From assembly GCA_910586755.1 (NCBI GenBank), contig CAJUJM010000113.1:1-47514 (forward strand): a DNA stretch of 47,514 bases, read 5' to 3'. Position 1 is the stretch's first letter. Every line of letters starts with the position of its first letter. The position numbers and the translations under genes were made by a program. The notes below the pieces were generated by a model. That model was not told the origin of the DNA. It saw only the letters and a program-made list of their open reading frames with translations, and ran no database searches. Origin of the DNA: an uncultured Lachnospiraceae bacterium (lineage in GTDB: Bacteria; Bacillota; Clostridia; Lachnospirales; Lachnospiraceae). Below are positions 25,203-33,632 of the stretch, piece after piece.

Positions 25203-26018
25203 TTACTGTAACATGCTCAGCACGCCCTGCGGTACAGCGTTAGACTGGGACAGCATGGACTGTGCAGCCTGAAGCAGGATGTTGTTCTTGGTGAATGCAG
25301 TAATCTCATCAGCCATATCGGTATCACGAACACGGCTCTCAGCTGCGGTGATGTTCTCAGAAGTAACATCCAGGTTAGCGATGGTATGCTCAAGACGGTT
25401 CTGAGCAGCACCAAGGTCTGCACGGAATTCAGAAACAGTATCAATTGCATTGTTGATGGTATCAATCGCACCCTTAGCTTGAGCCTGGTCATCTAACTTA
25501 ATATTCTTAACGCCAAGAGAAGTTGCATCCATCTTGGTCTTGGTAACATCCAAAGTCTCAGCAGAGCTGGGGCCAATCTGGAATGTCATAGTACCGCTTC
25601 CGCCTGCACTCATAGGATAAACCTTATTGAAGTTGGTGTTGTTAGCGATACGGTCAATCTCGCTGATAAGAGCGGTAACCTCTTTCTGGATGTTTCCTCT
25701 AGCAGTAGAGTTGTAGGTGCCGTTTGCAGACTGGGTAGCCAGAGTGGTCAAACGCTGAAGCATGGAGTGAACCTCGCTTAATGCACCTTCTGCGGTCTGG
25801 ATTAAACCGATAGCATCCTCTGCGTTCTTGGAAGCCTGGTTAATACCATTGATCTGAGATCTCATCTGCTCGGAAATAGCAAGACCTGCTGCGTCATCGC
25901 CTGCACGGTTGATTCTGTAACCGGAGGACAGCTTCTCTAAGTTCTTGCTTAAGGAGCTCTGGTTAATACCTAAGTTTCTGTAAGAGTTAACTGCTGCTAT
26001 GTTGTGCTGAATAATCAT
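25203..26018 (-). CDS. hag: Flagellin (major filament protein)
   Basis: 271-residue flagellin that polymerises into the filament. The conserved N-terminal part (MIIQHNIAAVNSYRNLGINQ, LEKLSSGYRINRAGDDAAGL, TLATQSANGTYN) and C-terminal part (VSEFRADLGAAQNRLEHTIA, ENITAAESRVRDTDMADEI, LSQSNAVPQGVLSMLQ) are complete. The middle is short, so the surface-exposed D2/D3 domains are nearly absent. The ATG at 26018 is preceded by CAGGAGGAAATATAT; an upstream frame start would extend into the leader. It has its own sigma-D-like promoter and terminator. The leader contains two GGA sites in hairpin loops, a B. subtilis hag-like arrangement for CsrA repression. Confidence 0.97.
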   Translation of the reverse strand: MIIQHNIAAVNSYRNLGINQSSLSKNLEKLSSGYRINRAGDDAAGLAISEQMRSQINGINQASKNAEDAIGLIQTAEGALSEVHSMLQRLTTLATQSANGTYNSTARGNIQKEVTALISEIDRIANNTNFNKVYPMSAGGSGTMTFQIGPSSAETLDVTKTKMDATSLGVKNIKLDDQAQAKGAIDTINNAIDTVSEFRADLGAAQNRLEHTIANLDVTSENITAAESRVRDTDMADEITAFTKNNILLQAAQSMLSQSNAVPQGVLSMLQ

Positions 26019-26022
26019 ATAT

Positions 26023-26067
26023 ATTTCCTCCTGAAATGATTTCTCTAACGGGAACCTCCCTGTCCCC
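26023..26067 (-). promoter_or_regulatory. Two candidate CsrA sites in the flagellin leader
   Basis: On the minus strand ACAGGGAGGT (26054-26063) matches the CsrA consensus ACARGGANGU and lies in the loop of a five-base stem (26050-26067). CAGGAGG, the ribosome binding site, sits in the loop of ATTT/AAAT (26023-26037). Two sites, one over the ribosome binding site, is the layout described for B. subtilis hag mRNA. csrA and fliW are 12 kb away in the window. Confidence 0.55.
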
Positions 26068-26143
26068 GCCGCCGGACTTCCATACGGGCCCTGTATGAAT
26101 GTCCTCTGCAAAGCTCTATATGAATTTTGCTTTACACTTAATT

Positions 26144-26171
26144 ATATCGGATGGTTTTAAAATAATATAAG
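26144..26171 (-). promoter_or_regulatory. Sigma-D-like promoter, first flagellin
   Basis: CTTAT, 15 bases, TCCGATAT on the minus strand; start expected near 26137, leader about 118 bases. The -10 differs from GCCGATAT in one base. Confidence 0.7.
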
Positions 26172-26219
26172 TAAAAATTTACATTTTTCTTTAATTTTTG
26201 TCAAATCCGTATTGCCCTT

Positions 26220-27077
26220 TTATCCGGCGTTTCCAATGAGGCTTAATACCGTCTGGGCCATGGTGTTGGCCTGAGTCTGCATGGACATAGCAGACTGAAG
26301 CACTACATTTCTGGAAGTGTATCTGGTAATCTCCTCCGCCATATTGGTGTCCCGGATAGCGCTCTCTGCAGCGGTCATGTTCTCGCTGGTAACGCTAAGG
26401 TTGTTGTGGGTATGCTCTAAGTGGTTCTGGGATGCGCCAAAGTCAGAACGGATCACCGTTACTGCCTGTATGGCATTCTCCAGGGTGTCGATAGCTTTGT
26501 TCGCTCCCTCTATGGTTCCGAAGTCCATATTGTCTATCTCCAGGGCCTTACTGCCCAGATAATAGAACCCCACATCCATAGTCTCCCTTGTGGAAGCCCC
26601 AATCTGAAGTCCGATATCTCCCTGCTGACTCTTTTGAGGAGCAGGAACAATGGGGTTTGCATCTGCATCAAACAAAGGGATCTGATTAAAATTGGCATTC
26701 TCACAAATCCGGTCAATCTCGCTTAACAGCTGCTCCTTCTCTTTGTTGACATTCTCTCTGGCAATAGAGTTGTAGGTGCCGTTTGCCGACTCAATGGCAA
26801 GGGTTTCCAGTCTGTGAAGCATAGAATGAACCTCTGTCAGAGTTCCCTCGCCTGTATTAACCATGCTGATGCCATCGTTTACATTGCTCATAGCCTGATT
26901 AATCCCCCGGATCTGAGCGCGCATACCCTCGGACAGAGCCAGGCCTGCCGCATCATCTCCTGCACGGTTAACACGGTATCCTGATGACAGCTTTTCAAGG
27001 GACTTGCCCAGCTGGCCTTTGACGATGCCCTGGTTTCTTGATGTGTTGATACCTGGTATGTTGTTTCTTATCCGCAT
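26220..27077 (-). CDS. Second, divergent flagellin
   Basis: 285-residue flagellin-family protein, clearly related to the first (LEKLSSGYRVNRAGDDAAGL, ESANGTYNSIARENVNKEKE, VIRSDFGASQNHLEHTHNNL, ENMTAAESAIRDTNMAEEI) but with different ends (MRIRNNIPGINTSRN; TVLSLIGNAG). Its middle also lacks large surface domains. It has GGAGAATATAG before the ATG and its own perfect GCCGATAT promoter, 143 bases from the end of the leader. A minor filament or junction subunit is plausible, since the two genes are tandem but separately promoted. I saw no truncation. Confidence 0.93.
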   Translation of the reverse strand: MRIRNNIPGINTSRNQGIVKGQLGKSLEKLSSGYRVNRAGDDAAGLALSEGMRAQIRGINQAMSNVNDGISMVNTGEGTLTEVHSMLHRLETLAIESANGTYNSIARENVNKEKEQLLSEIDRICENANFNQIPLFDADANPIVPAPQKSQQGDIGLQIGASTRETMDVGFYYLGSKALEIDNMDFGTIEGANKAIDTLENAIQAVTVIRSDFGASQNHLEHTHNNLSVTSENMTAAESAIRDTNMAEEITRYTSRNVVLQSAMSMQTQANTMAQTVLSLIGNAG

Positions 27078-27112
27078 CTATATTCTCCGCCTTTCTGTAA
27101 TAATTCTATGAT

Positions 27113-27122
27113 CATCTCCTGT
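27113..27122 (-). promoter_or_regulatory. Possible CsrA site in the second flagellin leader
   Basis: On the minus strand ACAGGAGATG resembles the CsrA target ACARGGANGU but has one base inserted. It lies about 36 bases before the start codon and I see no clear hairpin around it. Weak evidence. Confidence 0.3.
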
Positions 27123-27212
27123 CCGCCTGCCGTTTTAAAAGGACCCGGAAATGTTATGCAGCAGGATAAACATTGCTGCCAATGTCTGCTGTATTGCTCT
27201 TTACACTATAAT

Positions 27213-27240
27213 ATATCGGCAGTTTGGGCGGGAACATAAG
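27213..27240 (-). promoter_or_regulatory. Sigma-D-like promoter, second flagellin
   Basis: CTTAT, 15 bases, perfect GCCGATAT on the minus strand. The stretch 27078-27419 holds only this promoter, the flagellin leader and the PilZ operon terminator. Confidence 0.8.
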
Positions 27241-27376
27241 GGAAAAATTACAAATGATGCGTCTTTTAATGATTTTATCTTTTAGAACATCCGCTCTATT
27301 ACTATTATTTCGAACAGAACACGGAATTTCTCTGCTTCTTATGCTTACAAAAACATTTTTCAATGCCTGAAAATAA

Positions 27377-27417
27377 TATGAACCCCATGGTAGTTTCCTG
27401 CTCCCATGGGGTTCATA
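27377..27417 (-). terminator. Terminator of the YlqG-to-PilZ operon
   Basis: 14-base arms TATGAACCCCATGG/CCATGGGGTTCATA with a 13-base loop, directly after the PilZ stop, then ATTATTTTC on the minus strand. Confidence 0.75.
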
Positions 27418-27419
27418 CA

Positions 27420-28037
27420 TCATTGCATCAAACTCTTTCTTTTTTCCATCAATACATTATAAACATAGTAGCGAATCGCCGCGTCCGCTCCGTCCGTAAG
27501 GTTTAAAAAGCAACAGCCATAACCATATTTCCCGTCTGACATCCGTTTTGCCCGAAGGGTTGTAGCCTCAAAGGTCCGCAGAGCCCGGCGGAAGCTGTAA
27601 TTGAAGGTAAGGTACTCGTCTTTTCCCAATACCTGTGAGGTAACAAGGAAAAACCCGCCTGCGCTCAGGTTCTCAATGACTCCATAAAAAGTCCCATGCT
27701 CTTGCGAATGGAACAACATCTCTATGTGAACCCTGGCGCGGATATCCTGCTGACGCTGAACTACATTTTTTACATCCAGGATCTGGCAATCTCCCATCCA
27801 CGGCTCCGGTATATCGGGAAATGAAGGGTTTTTCCGCAGAGTCACACTGCAAAAGGCAATGATTAGCCCTTTCTGCTCATCATAAAAATCGATCCTGGTA
27901 CTAAATTTAGCCGCCCTCATATTATATGTATCAAAGTACAGGGAAACGCCGTCCTCCCCATGCACCACTCTGGCCTCTGCCAGATGTTCTCCCTCCGGAG
28001 TATATACCAGACATCTTGGGCAATCTTTCAATACCAT
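27420..28037 (-). CDS. PilZ-domain protein (YcgR/YpfA-like)
   Basis: 205-residue cytoplasmic protein. The N-terminal half is a YcgR_2/YpfA-like beta domain; the C-terminal half is PilZ with QRQQDIRARVHIEML (basic residues that clamp c-di-GMP) and ENLSAGGFFLVTS (the D/NxSxxG motif). In B. subtilis YpfA/DgrA and in E. coli YcgR slow or stop the flagellum when c-di-GMP is high. The last gene of a sigma-D-type operon, 37 bases after the lytic transglycosylase, which fits a motility brake. The last residues carry no membrane anchor. The nucleotide-binding reading is inferred from motif. Confidence 0.85.
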   Translation of the reverse strand: MVLKDCPRCLVYTPEGEHLAEARVVHGEDGVSLYFDTYNMRAAKFSTRIDFYDEQKGLIIAFCSVTLRKNPSFPDIPEPWMGDCQILDVKNVVQRQQDIRARVHIEMLFHSQEHGTFYGVIENLSAGGFFLVTSQVLGKDEYLTFNYSFRRALRTFEATTLRAKRMSDGKYGYGCCFLNLTDGADAAIRYYVYNVLMEKRKSLMQ

Positions 28038-28074
28038 TATCCCGTCTCCTCTTCGTTTCTTTTCAACGGCAATT

Positions 28075-28935
28075 TTAAATCAGGAAATTGCCAACCTGCC
28101 TGTCTGCATTCATCATCATCTGAAGGCGCAGTATTTGAATCAGATTTGCAAAGCTCTCTTTATCCATGGTAATGGTTCCCTGAGCCTCATCCGTAGTCAG
28201 GCCGCTAAGAGCTGACAGGCCATAACCGGATGTTAATCCGTAGCCGGAAGTCAGTCCATATAGAGAAGAGGTTCCGGAGCCATAGCCAGACAGCCCGGAC
28301 AAGCTTGCCAGCGCTGACAAACTGCTGCCGGAAGAAAGGCCTCCGGCATAGGAAAGCCCGCCTGCCGATGCCAATGCGCTGGTATAGGAAGCCAGGCTGC
28401 TTCCGCTTGTAGTCACTGTTTTGCCGGCATAAATCGCTCCCTGTCCCAGATAGGACATGATCTTTTTTACATAGTTCTGGGTCTCTTTATATGGGGGAAC
28501 TCCTCCATATTTCTGAACCGCTCCCGGTCCCGCATTATAAGCGGCCAGAGCCAGACTTACATCTCCAAACCGATCCAGATTTTCCTTTAAATATTTAGCG
28601 CCGCCCATAATATTCTGCCGTGCATCATAAGGGTCGGTAACCCCCAGACTTTTAGCCGTGCCCGGCATTAACTGCATAACTCCCATAGCTCCTGCATGAG
28701 ATACCGCATTGGGGTTAAAATTAGATTCCGCCTTTGCCACTGCTTTTATAAGATTAGAGGGAATCTGATATTTGGCGGCAGCTTCCTCAAAAATAGCATC
28801 CATATCTTCCGTAACTCCCGCAATTTTGCCCTTCAGCACATTCTGAAAGTCGGAGCCGGAGACGGAATTATATGTAGTAGTTTTCTGCTGCTGAAGCATT
28901 TCCTGGGCTTCTGTAGCTGATGTAATCAAACTCAT
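28075..28935 (-). CDS. Lytic transglycosylase (SLT domain), flagellar operon
   Basis: 286-residue protein with an SLT/GH23-like domain at residues 45-165: AVAKAESNFNPNAVSHAGAM with catalytic Glu70, GVMQLMPGTAKSLGV, and SLALAAYNAGPGAVQKYGGV. It cleaves peptidoglycan glycosidic bonds. The C-terminal 110 residues are low in complexity, rich in Gly, Ser, Leu and Tyr, with YGLTSGYGLTSGYG-type repeats. No signal peptide is seen, so export may be through the flagellar type III system, as with rod-associated muramidases. In operon between a cell-wall-binding protein and PilZ. Its likely role is to open the wall for flagellar parts; that is inference. Confidence 0.88.
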   Translation of the reverse strand: MSLITSATEAQEMLQQQKTTTYNSVSGSDFQNVLKGKIAGVTEDMDAIFEEAAAKYQIPSNLIKAVAKAESNFNPNAVSHAGAMGVMQLMPGTAKSLGVTDPYDARQNIMGGAKYLKENLDRFGDVSLALAAYNAGPGAVQKYGGVPPYKETQNYVKKIMSYLGQGAIYAGKTVTTSGSSLASYTSALASAGGLSYAGGLSSGSSLSALASLSGLSGYGSGTSSLYGLTSGYGLTSGYGLSALSGLTTDEAQGTITMDKESFANLIQILRLQMMMNADRQVGNFLI

Positions 28936-28982
28936 TGCGAAATTTCCTTTCTTTGTTCCATTTCAAAAAGACGTAAGCCGTG

Positions 28983-30260
28983 TTATTGCTGATGAGCAAT
29001 CCCGTCAGCCCCAATGGTCCAGCCGTCTATCACCATATTTACCATCATATGGCCGTTCACATCCATATAATACCAGATTCCATTGACATTTGTCCAGCCC
29101 TGGGCCATGGAACCGTCAGGGCGGAAATAATACCAGGCGCCGCCGTGATCCAGCCAGCCGGTCTGCATCCTTCCGCTATCGTTCATATAATACCAGATTC
29201 CATCCACATTGGTCAAGCCCCTGGCCATCCGGCCGCTGCCGTCCAGATAATACCACACATCCGGATCCCCCTGAATCCAGCCGGTCTGCATATTTCCGTC
29301 CGCCCCCAGATAATACCGGGCTCCGTCTATGTCAATCCAGCCGGTCTGCATAGCTCCATTGCTGTCCATATAGTACCAGGTTCCGCCATAATTCAGCCAG
29401 CCCTTGGCCCGTTTACCGTTCTCATCAAAATAATACCACTTTCCCGAAATTTTTCTCCAGGAACTTTTTACCTTTTCCCCATCGGGAAGGACATAGTTTT
29501 CCCCTTTTATAGAACCGCCGTCATCCGAATTGTTCCGGCGTACTTCCTCATAATCGTCCCAGTCAAACTCCTGATCCGTGGAGGTAACGAAACGTCCTTC
29601 TTTTAAATATTTTCTCTCATCTGAGGTCCGTGGAATCGCCTTTACCTCATAGTAGTAGATTTTCTCCATGTCCTTCATGTACTGAGACAGATCTGCGCTG
29701 TTGGTATCCACATTGATACGTTTTACCAGCTTATCGTCTCCATACAGGGAAACCGTATAGCCGGGGGCATAGTCTACCTTGCTCCACACGGCTTTGGTTT
29801 TGGAACCTCTGCTCCACCCTGCCTTATCGGTCTCTCCCAGCACGGTTACCGGAACAAAGTCTATTTTAACCTGCAGGGTAGTTTTGTCCAGAGCCTTTGC
29901 AGACACAAAATTTGCGCCATTGACCTTGCACTCAGATCGGTTTAAGGACACCGGAAAATACTTGCCCTCATCTGCATTAATATTAATTTCCACCCGGACC
30001 TTTTTCCCTGGTTTCCATTTGTCATAAGCAGTTCCAAACCGGATCTCCCCCAGGGAGCACCCGCTTCCGGAAACCGAGAACTCCGGATCCAGTATTTCCT
30101 CCGGCTCCCCATAACTGGTTTTCACTGTAACTGTCAGCTTCTCAATAATGCTGGACTCTGCTCCATAAGCTGTCCGGGGCCGGACAGGACCGGCGCCTGC
30201 CGCCGTAAAAGCTGCAGCCAGACACAGGGCCCTTCCCCATTGCTTCCATGTTTTTAACAT
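28983..30260 (-). CDS. Secreted cell-wall-binding repeat protein
   Basis: 425-residue exported protein. A signal peptide (ALCLAAAFTAAGAGP) is followed by a two-part beta-rich region, including an Fn3-like stretch (SKVDYAPGYTVSLYGDDKLV), and at least seven choline-binding-type repeats from residue 265 (KWYYFDENGKRAKGW, TWYYMDSNGAMQTGW, IWYYMNDSGRMQTGW). Such repeats bind teichoic acid or other wall polymers. It resembles its upstream neighbour (30285-31658) in order and domains and probably arose by duplication. It lies 24 bases downstream in a sigma-D operon, so expression with flagella is expected. GAGGTGGAGT precedes the ATG. Confidence 0.88.
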   Translation of the reverse strand: MLKTWKQWGRALCLAAAFTAAGAGPVRPRTAYGAESSIIEKLTVTVKTSYGEPEEILDPEFSVSGSGCSLGEIRFGTAYDKWKPGKKVRVEININADEGKYFPVSLNRSECKVNGANFVSAKALDKTTLQVKIDFVPVTVLGETDKAGWSRGSKTKAVWSKVDYAPGYTVSLYGDDKLVKRINVDTNSADLSQYMKDMEKIYYYEVKAIPRTSDERKYLKEGRFVTSTDQEFDWDDYEEVRRNNSDDGGSIKGENYVLPDGEKVKSSWRKISGKWYYFDENGKRAKGWLNYGGTWYYMDSNGAMQTGWIDIDGARYYLGADGNMQTGWIQGDPDVWYYLDGSGRMARGLTNVDGIWYYMNDSGRMQTGWLDHGGAWYYFRPDGSMAQGWTNVNGIWYYMDVNGHMMVNMVIDGWTIGADGIAHQQ

Positions 30261-30284
30261 ACTCCACCTCTTTTCTAGTCTGTG

Positions 30285-31658
30285 TTACCGCCAGATTCCG
30301 TCTGCATCTACAAAAAATCCGTTAATGCTGGTGTTAGCAGCCATCTCACCGGAACCCGGATAGAAATAATGCCAGTTTCCATCGATCTGGCACCAGCCGG
30401 TTACCATCTCCCCGTTGGAGTCGGTGTAGTAAGTTTTATCATCCCGTTTGATCCATCCGGTAAACATAGCTCCCAGAAGGCTGTTGTCCACTGTATTGAG
30501 ATAATACCAGCGCCCATTCTGATTCAGCCAGCCGGTATACAGGGAGCCGTCCTCGTTAAAGTAGTAATAATAAGGCCCAATCACTTTCCATCCGCCGGGA
30601 GCCATCGTTCCGGCTGTCTCATCCTCATGCTCCCCGGTGTGGAAAAAGTACCACTTTCCATCAATGTTTGCCCAGCCAACCGCCATCTGACCGTTGGGAT
30701 AGAGATAGTAATGCTGATTGTCGATATTTTGCCAGCCCGTCTGCATCACTCCGTCAATATTAAAGTAATACCACTGGCCCTCTATGTATTCCCAGCCGCC
30801 CCGGCAGATAGTTCCGTCAGGGTACGTATAGCTCCACTGCTTATCCTTCTGCTTCCATCCCGTTTCTTCGGCTCCCCGGACCGCCTTGCTTTTTGACGCC
30901 TGCTGTCCCTTTCCGTCAGAAACGTAACGGTCCGTTATCTGAAGCTCCCCGGACTCTATCCAGTCGCTTCTCTTTCCGTATTTGGACACAGCATCCGTCC
31001 CCGGTATGGTCCTTACCCGGAAGGTATAATCTCCCGCCTCCGTCATATAAGGGTAGAAATTATACTTAACTGCCGAGGTTCTGGGAATCCTGTAGACAGA
31101 CTTTCCATCTCTGTACAGCTGGACCTCATAAAATCCGGAAGTGTCTTTTGGCTTTTCCCAGCGGGCCTCGCCCAGATTCTTTTCATACCAGAAAGCATCC
31201 AGAGGCTCTCCGTATTCCCCTTTTACAGGCTTTAAGGTCAGGGTTACCACCAGGGCGTCCCCTTCCCGCCTGGCAGACACAAAGGTGCCTCCGTTTATGG
31301 ATACAGAAGATTTTTTATAACTTGCCAGGAAATAATATTCACTTACATCTTCCGGCTCCAGGGTCACCTTCATCCTGGGTTCATCGGCAGTGTAAACCTC
31401 CTTGCCGCTGTTGTTCACCCACTCTGCCTCCGCTATTTCATACCGGTCATTGGACTCGCTGACTGCCACGCCTCCATCGGAGGGGGTGGTTCCGATATCA
31501 ATATCCGGAAGCTTACTTCCCGATTCAATCTTGGAATTTACCTTAATGCTTACGGAATTAATGGGCTTTGACGCCGCCAGCGCCGTTCCCGGCACAGCAA
31601 GCAAGAAACTTCCTGTCAAAATGGCGCCTGCCAGCCCTTTAAGACGCGCTTTCCTCAT
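30285..31658 (-). CDS. Secreted cell-wall-binding repeat protein, paralogue
   Basis: 457-residue exported protein with signal peptide (GLAGAILTGSFLLAVPGTAL), a beta-rich region with an Fn3-like part (EVQLYRDGKSVYRIPRTSAV) and wall-binding repeats from about residue 270 (QWYYFNIDGVMQTGWQNI, KWYFFHTGEHE, RWYYLNTVDN, NWHYFYPGSGEM). It is a paralogue of the 28983-30260 protein, with less regular repeats. The ATG at 31658 follows GTGGAGGAGATACAGA and overlaps the YlqH-like gene by 20 bases. A TTG/other start 12 codons earlier is unlikely. Part of the sigma-D-type operon. Function beyond wall binding is unknown. Confidence 0.87.
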   Translation of the reverse strand: MRKARLKGLAGAILTGSFLLAVPGTALAASKPINSVSIKVNSKIESGSKLPDIDIGTTPSDGGVAVSESNDRYEIAEAEWVNNSGKEVYTADEPRMKVTLEPEDVSEYYFLASYKKSSVSINGGTFVSARREGDALVVTLTLKPVKGEYGEPLDAFWYEKNLGEARWEKPKDTSGFYEVQLYRDGKSVYRIPRTSAVKYNFYPYMTEAGDYTFRVRTIPGTDAVSKYGKRSDWIESGELQITDRYVSDGKGQQASKSKAVRGAEETGWKQKDKQWSYTYPDGTICRGGWEYIEGQWYYFNIDGVMQTGWQNIDNQHYYLYPNGQMAVGWANIDGKWYFFHTGEHEDETAGTMAPGGWKVIGPYYYYFNEDGSLYTGWLNQNGRWYYLNTVDNSLLGAMFTGWIKRDDKTYYTDSNGEMVTGWCQIDGNWHYFYPGSGEMAANTSINGFFVDADGIWR

Positions 31659-31953
31659 TCTGTATCTCCTCCACTTCTTTTCTATCCGGGACAAACCCCA
31701 GAAAATACAGATATATCTCCACCACTGCCTGATACAATTCTTCTGGTATGGCGGCCCCCAGTTTCAGCTGGCTTAAAAGAGTAGCCAGAGAATCATCCTC
31801 ATAGATGGGAACCCCTGCCTCCATAGCGGCTTCTGTAATCCGCTCAGCCATATAGCCCATTCCCGATGCAACCACCACAGGCGCACCGTTTTTCTCCGGG
31901 TCATATTTGAGGGCTACTGCCTTGCGTTTCATCAAATCATCAAATTCTGACAT
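31639..31953 (-). CDS. FlhB C-terminal-like protein (YlqH family)
   Basis: 104-residue protein matching the cytoplasmic domain of the flagellar export switch FlhB without the membrane part: RKAVALKYDPEKNGAPVVVASGMGYMAERITEAAMEAGVPIYED. The auto-cleaving NPTH motif is absent, replaced by NGAP. B. subtilis ylqH encodes the same type and stands after ylqG, as here. It could take over FlhB cytoplasmic functions in substrate choice. The ATG at 31953 has GGAGAGGACTATCA upstream; it overlaps the previous gene by 14 bases and the next by 20, so all three are coupled. Confidence 0.88.
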   Translation of the reverse strand: MSEFDDLMKRKAVALKYDPEKNGAPVVVASGMGYMAERITEAAMEAGVPIYEDDSLATLLSQLKLGAAIPEELYQAVVEIYLYFLGFVPDRKEVEEIQNEESAS

Positions 31954-33361
31954 TGATAGTCCTCTCCTTCTCCCTAATCTCCGGAAATACATCCTCTAAA
32001 CGAATTTCTCCCCGTTTTTCTTTTACCAGAAGGCGGTTGACGTCCATCCCGTTTTTCTTCAGAATACCAGATATGTTTTCCTGAATATCCTGAGTCTTTT
32101 GTGTAAGCACAGGAGGGATATAAAGCTGCATATCCATTTTCCGGTCCTGAAGGGACAGCACCATATTAAAGTTCCCCAGCTCCCGGATGTCAAACCGGAA
32201 AAACATCTTAATTCTCCGGCCGCCCTCCTCCGGATCCTTTTTCGCATCCGGATCCGCCCAGATTTCGGACATTACATCCTTGCCGTCATAGCGGAAAGGA
32301 AGAACAATATGAAGAAACGGGAGATATACGCTCTCATTAATCAGCATCCCGTTTAAAATGTTATAAAACTGCTGAATATTTTCCAGACCCGCCTGACCTC
32401 CGGTTCCTTTTAAGAGCAGCTCGGAGAAAGTATCCGCAAAATCATTTTTTCCCTGTCCGCCCCGGATATTCTCCAGCGCCTGCTCCAAATCCATGGGGCT
32501 GTTTTTGAAAAATCTCTCTGCTTCCCGGTTTCCCACCAGCCGGTCAAAAAGCTGGGCCAGCCGGTCTTTATCGCCATTCTCATATTTCACCGCGTGAAGG
32601 ACGAAAAACATCACTGCATCCCGCACTGCGCCGTAATCATGGGTTCTGGAAATATACCGGGAAAGGAAAGGAATCAGTTTTCCGTTAAGAACTTCCGTAT
32701 TTGCCGCCGTGTCTCCGTCAGCTGCCTTCCAGTTTATCATATCCCTCAGCTCTTCAAAGTCGCCTCGGAAGCTTTTTAACATGAGCCGGCTGATATCATC
32801 TGTCAGAGAACGCATCTGGATGAGCAGATGCTCTCCGGAGGAGTAATCATTATAACCCTTTAAAAAGGCCAGAGCCGCCTCCTTAAGCCCCTGGGAAGCA
32901 TTTTGAAACAGGATGCTTCTCAGGCCGTCAAAAAAGCTGCCGGAAAACTTCACCTGGGCTGCCTGCTGGCTCTGGAGAAAGGCCAGCAGCTCCTCCGGGG
33001 AGTTAATGTCAATGGAGGTAAAAAGCTGTTCCACCAGCCCGGCTACGGATTCCTGGTTTCCAAAAAGAATTCCGGCGCTGTCCTCCAAAAGAAGCTGCTT
33101 TAGCAATTCAGGAAGTTCTCCTGCATCCTTCAGCCGCTGGATAAAGGCGCCGTAATTGCTCTCATAGTCAATTACGCTGTAATTCCCGTCATGGGCAGCG
33201 CCGGTTCCCCCTTTTTCCTGGCCATCTGCTCTGACTACCCTGGTAGGATCTACCTGGTTCTGTATCTGCTGACTGTTAATATGGTTTCTGGGATCACGGT
33301 TTTCCAGTGTCCGGTTCTCTATATCGGGAGTAGGTCTTGTCACTTGTAGGATGTTTGCCAT
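31940..33361 (-). CDS. YlqG-like flagellar-region protein, FliK-like C-terminus
   Basis: 473-residue cytoplasmic protein, helical through residue 340, with a C-terminal beta-rich region (KMFFRFDIRELGNFNMVLSLQDRKMDMQLYI) that resembles the hook-length domain of FliK. It precedes the YlqH-like gene, the same pair as ylqG-ylqH in B. subtilis, whose function is not settled. Its first 60 residues are polar and probably unstructured. GAGGAGGAACC before the ATG. A GCCGATAT-type promoter lies 40 bases upstream, divergent from flgM. First gene of a six-gene operon. Confidence 0.75.
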   Translation of the reverse strand: MANILQVTRPTPDIENRTLENRDPRNHINSQQIQNQVDPTRVVRADGQEKGGTGAAHDGNYSVIDYESNYGAFIQRLKDAGELPELLKQLLLEDSAGILFGNQESVAGLVEQLFTSIDINSPEELLAFLQSQQAAQVKFSGSFFDGLRSILFQNASQGLKEAALAFLKGYNDYSSGEHLLIQMRSLTDDISRLMLKSFRGDFEELRDMINWKAADGDTAANTEVLNGKLIPFLSRYISRTHDYGAVRDAVMFFVLHAVKYENGDKDRLAQLFDRLVGNREAERFFKNSPMDLEQALENIRGGQGKNDFADTFSELLLKGTGGQAGLENIQQFYNILNGMLINESVYLPFLHIVLPFRYDGKDVMSEIWADPDAKKDPEEGGRRIKMFFRFDIRELGNFNMVLSLQDRKMDMQLYIPPVLTQKTQDIQENISGILKKNGMDVNRLLVKEKRGEIRLEDVFPEIREKERTINVRI

Positions 33362-33399
33362 GGTTCCTCCTCATTCGGCATAAAAATCTATATATCGCT

Positions 33400-33426
33400 A
33401 TATCGGCAAAAAAGCATAAGATTATT
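33400..33426 (-). promoter_or_regulatory. Sigma-D-like promoter of the YlqG-PilZ operon
   Basis: Perfect GCCGATAT on the minus strand; the -35 position reads AATA, weaker than at the other sites. It drives six overlapping or closely spaced genes to the terminator at 27377-27417. Confidence 0.65.
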
Positions 33427-33517
33427 AGATTTTTTCATTGCAAACCTAGTATACTACATTTTTATAGTAAGGGAAAGGGATATCTGCTGACTTTTTTCTG
33501 TCTTTTTTCTGTCTCAG

Positions 33518-33545
33518 CTTAAGTAGCTGAAAAAAATGCCGATAA
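33518..33545 (+). promoter_or_regulatory. Sigma-D-like promoter of the flgM-csrA operon
   Basis: CTTAA, 15 bases, GCCGATAA. About 88 bases before the flgM ATG. FlgM would repress its own transcription through the sigma factor it binds. Confidence 0.75.
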
Positions 33546-33632
33546 ATAATATGTAAGCTATGAAATATTGACAGGGATGGATATGACTTTAGCCCTGTGT
33601 CGCTATATCTGTTTTCAGGAAGGAGGATATTT

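Noticed and set aside
28980..30896. Plus-strand frames of about 200 residues opposite the wall-binding proteins
   Set aside because: They reflect the repeats of the wall-binding proteins read backwards; both sense genes have signal peptides and ribosome binding sites.
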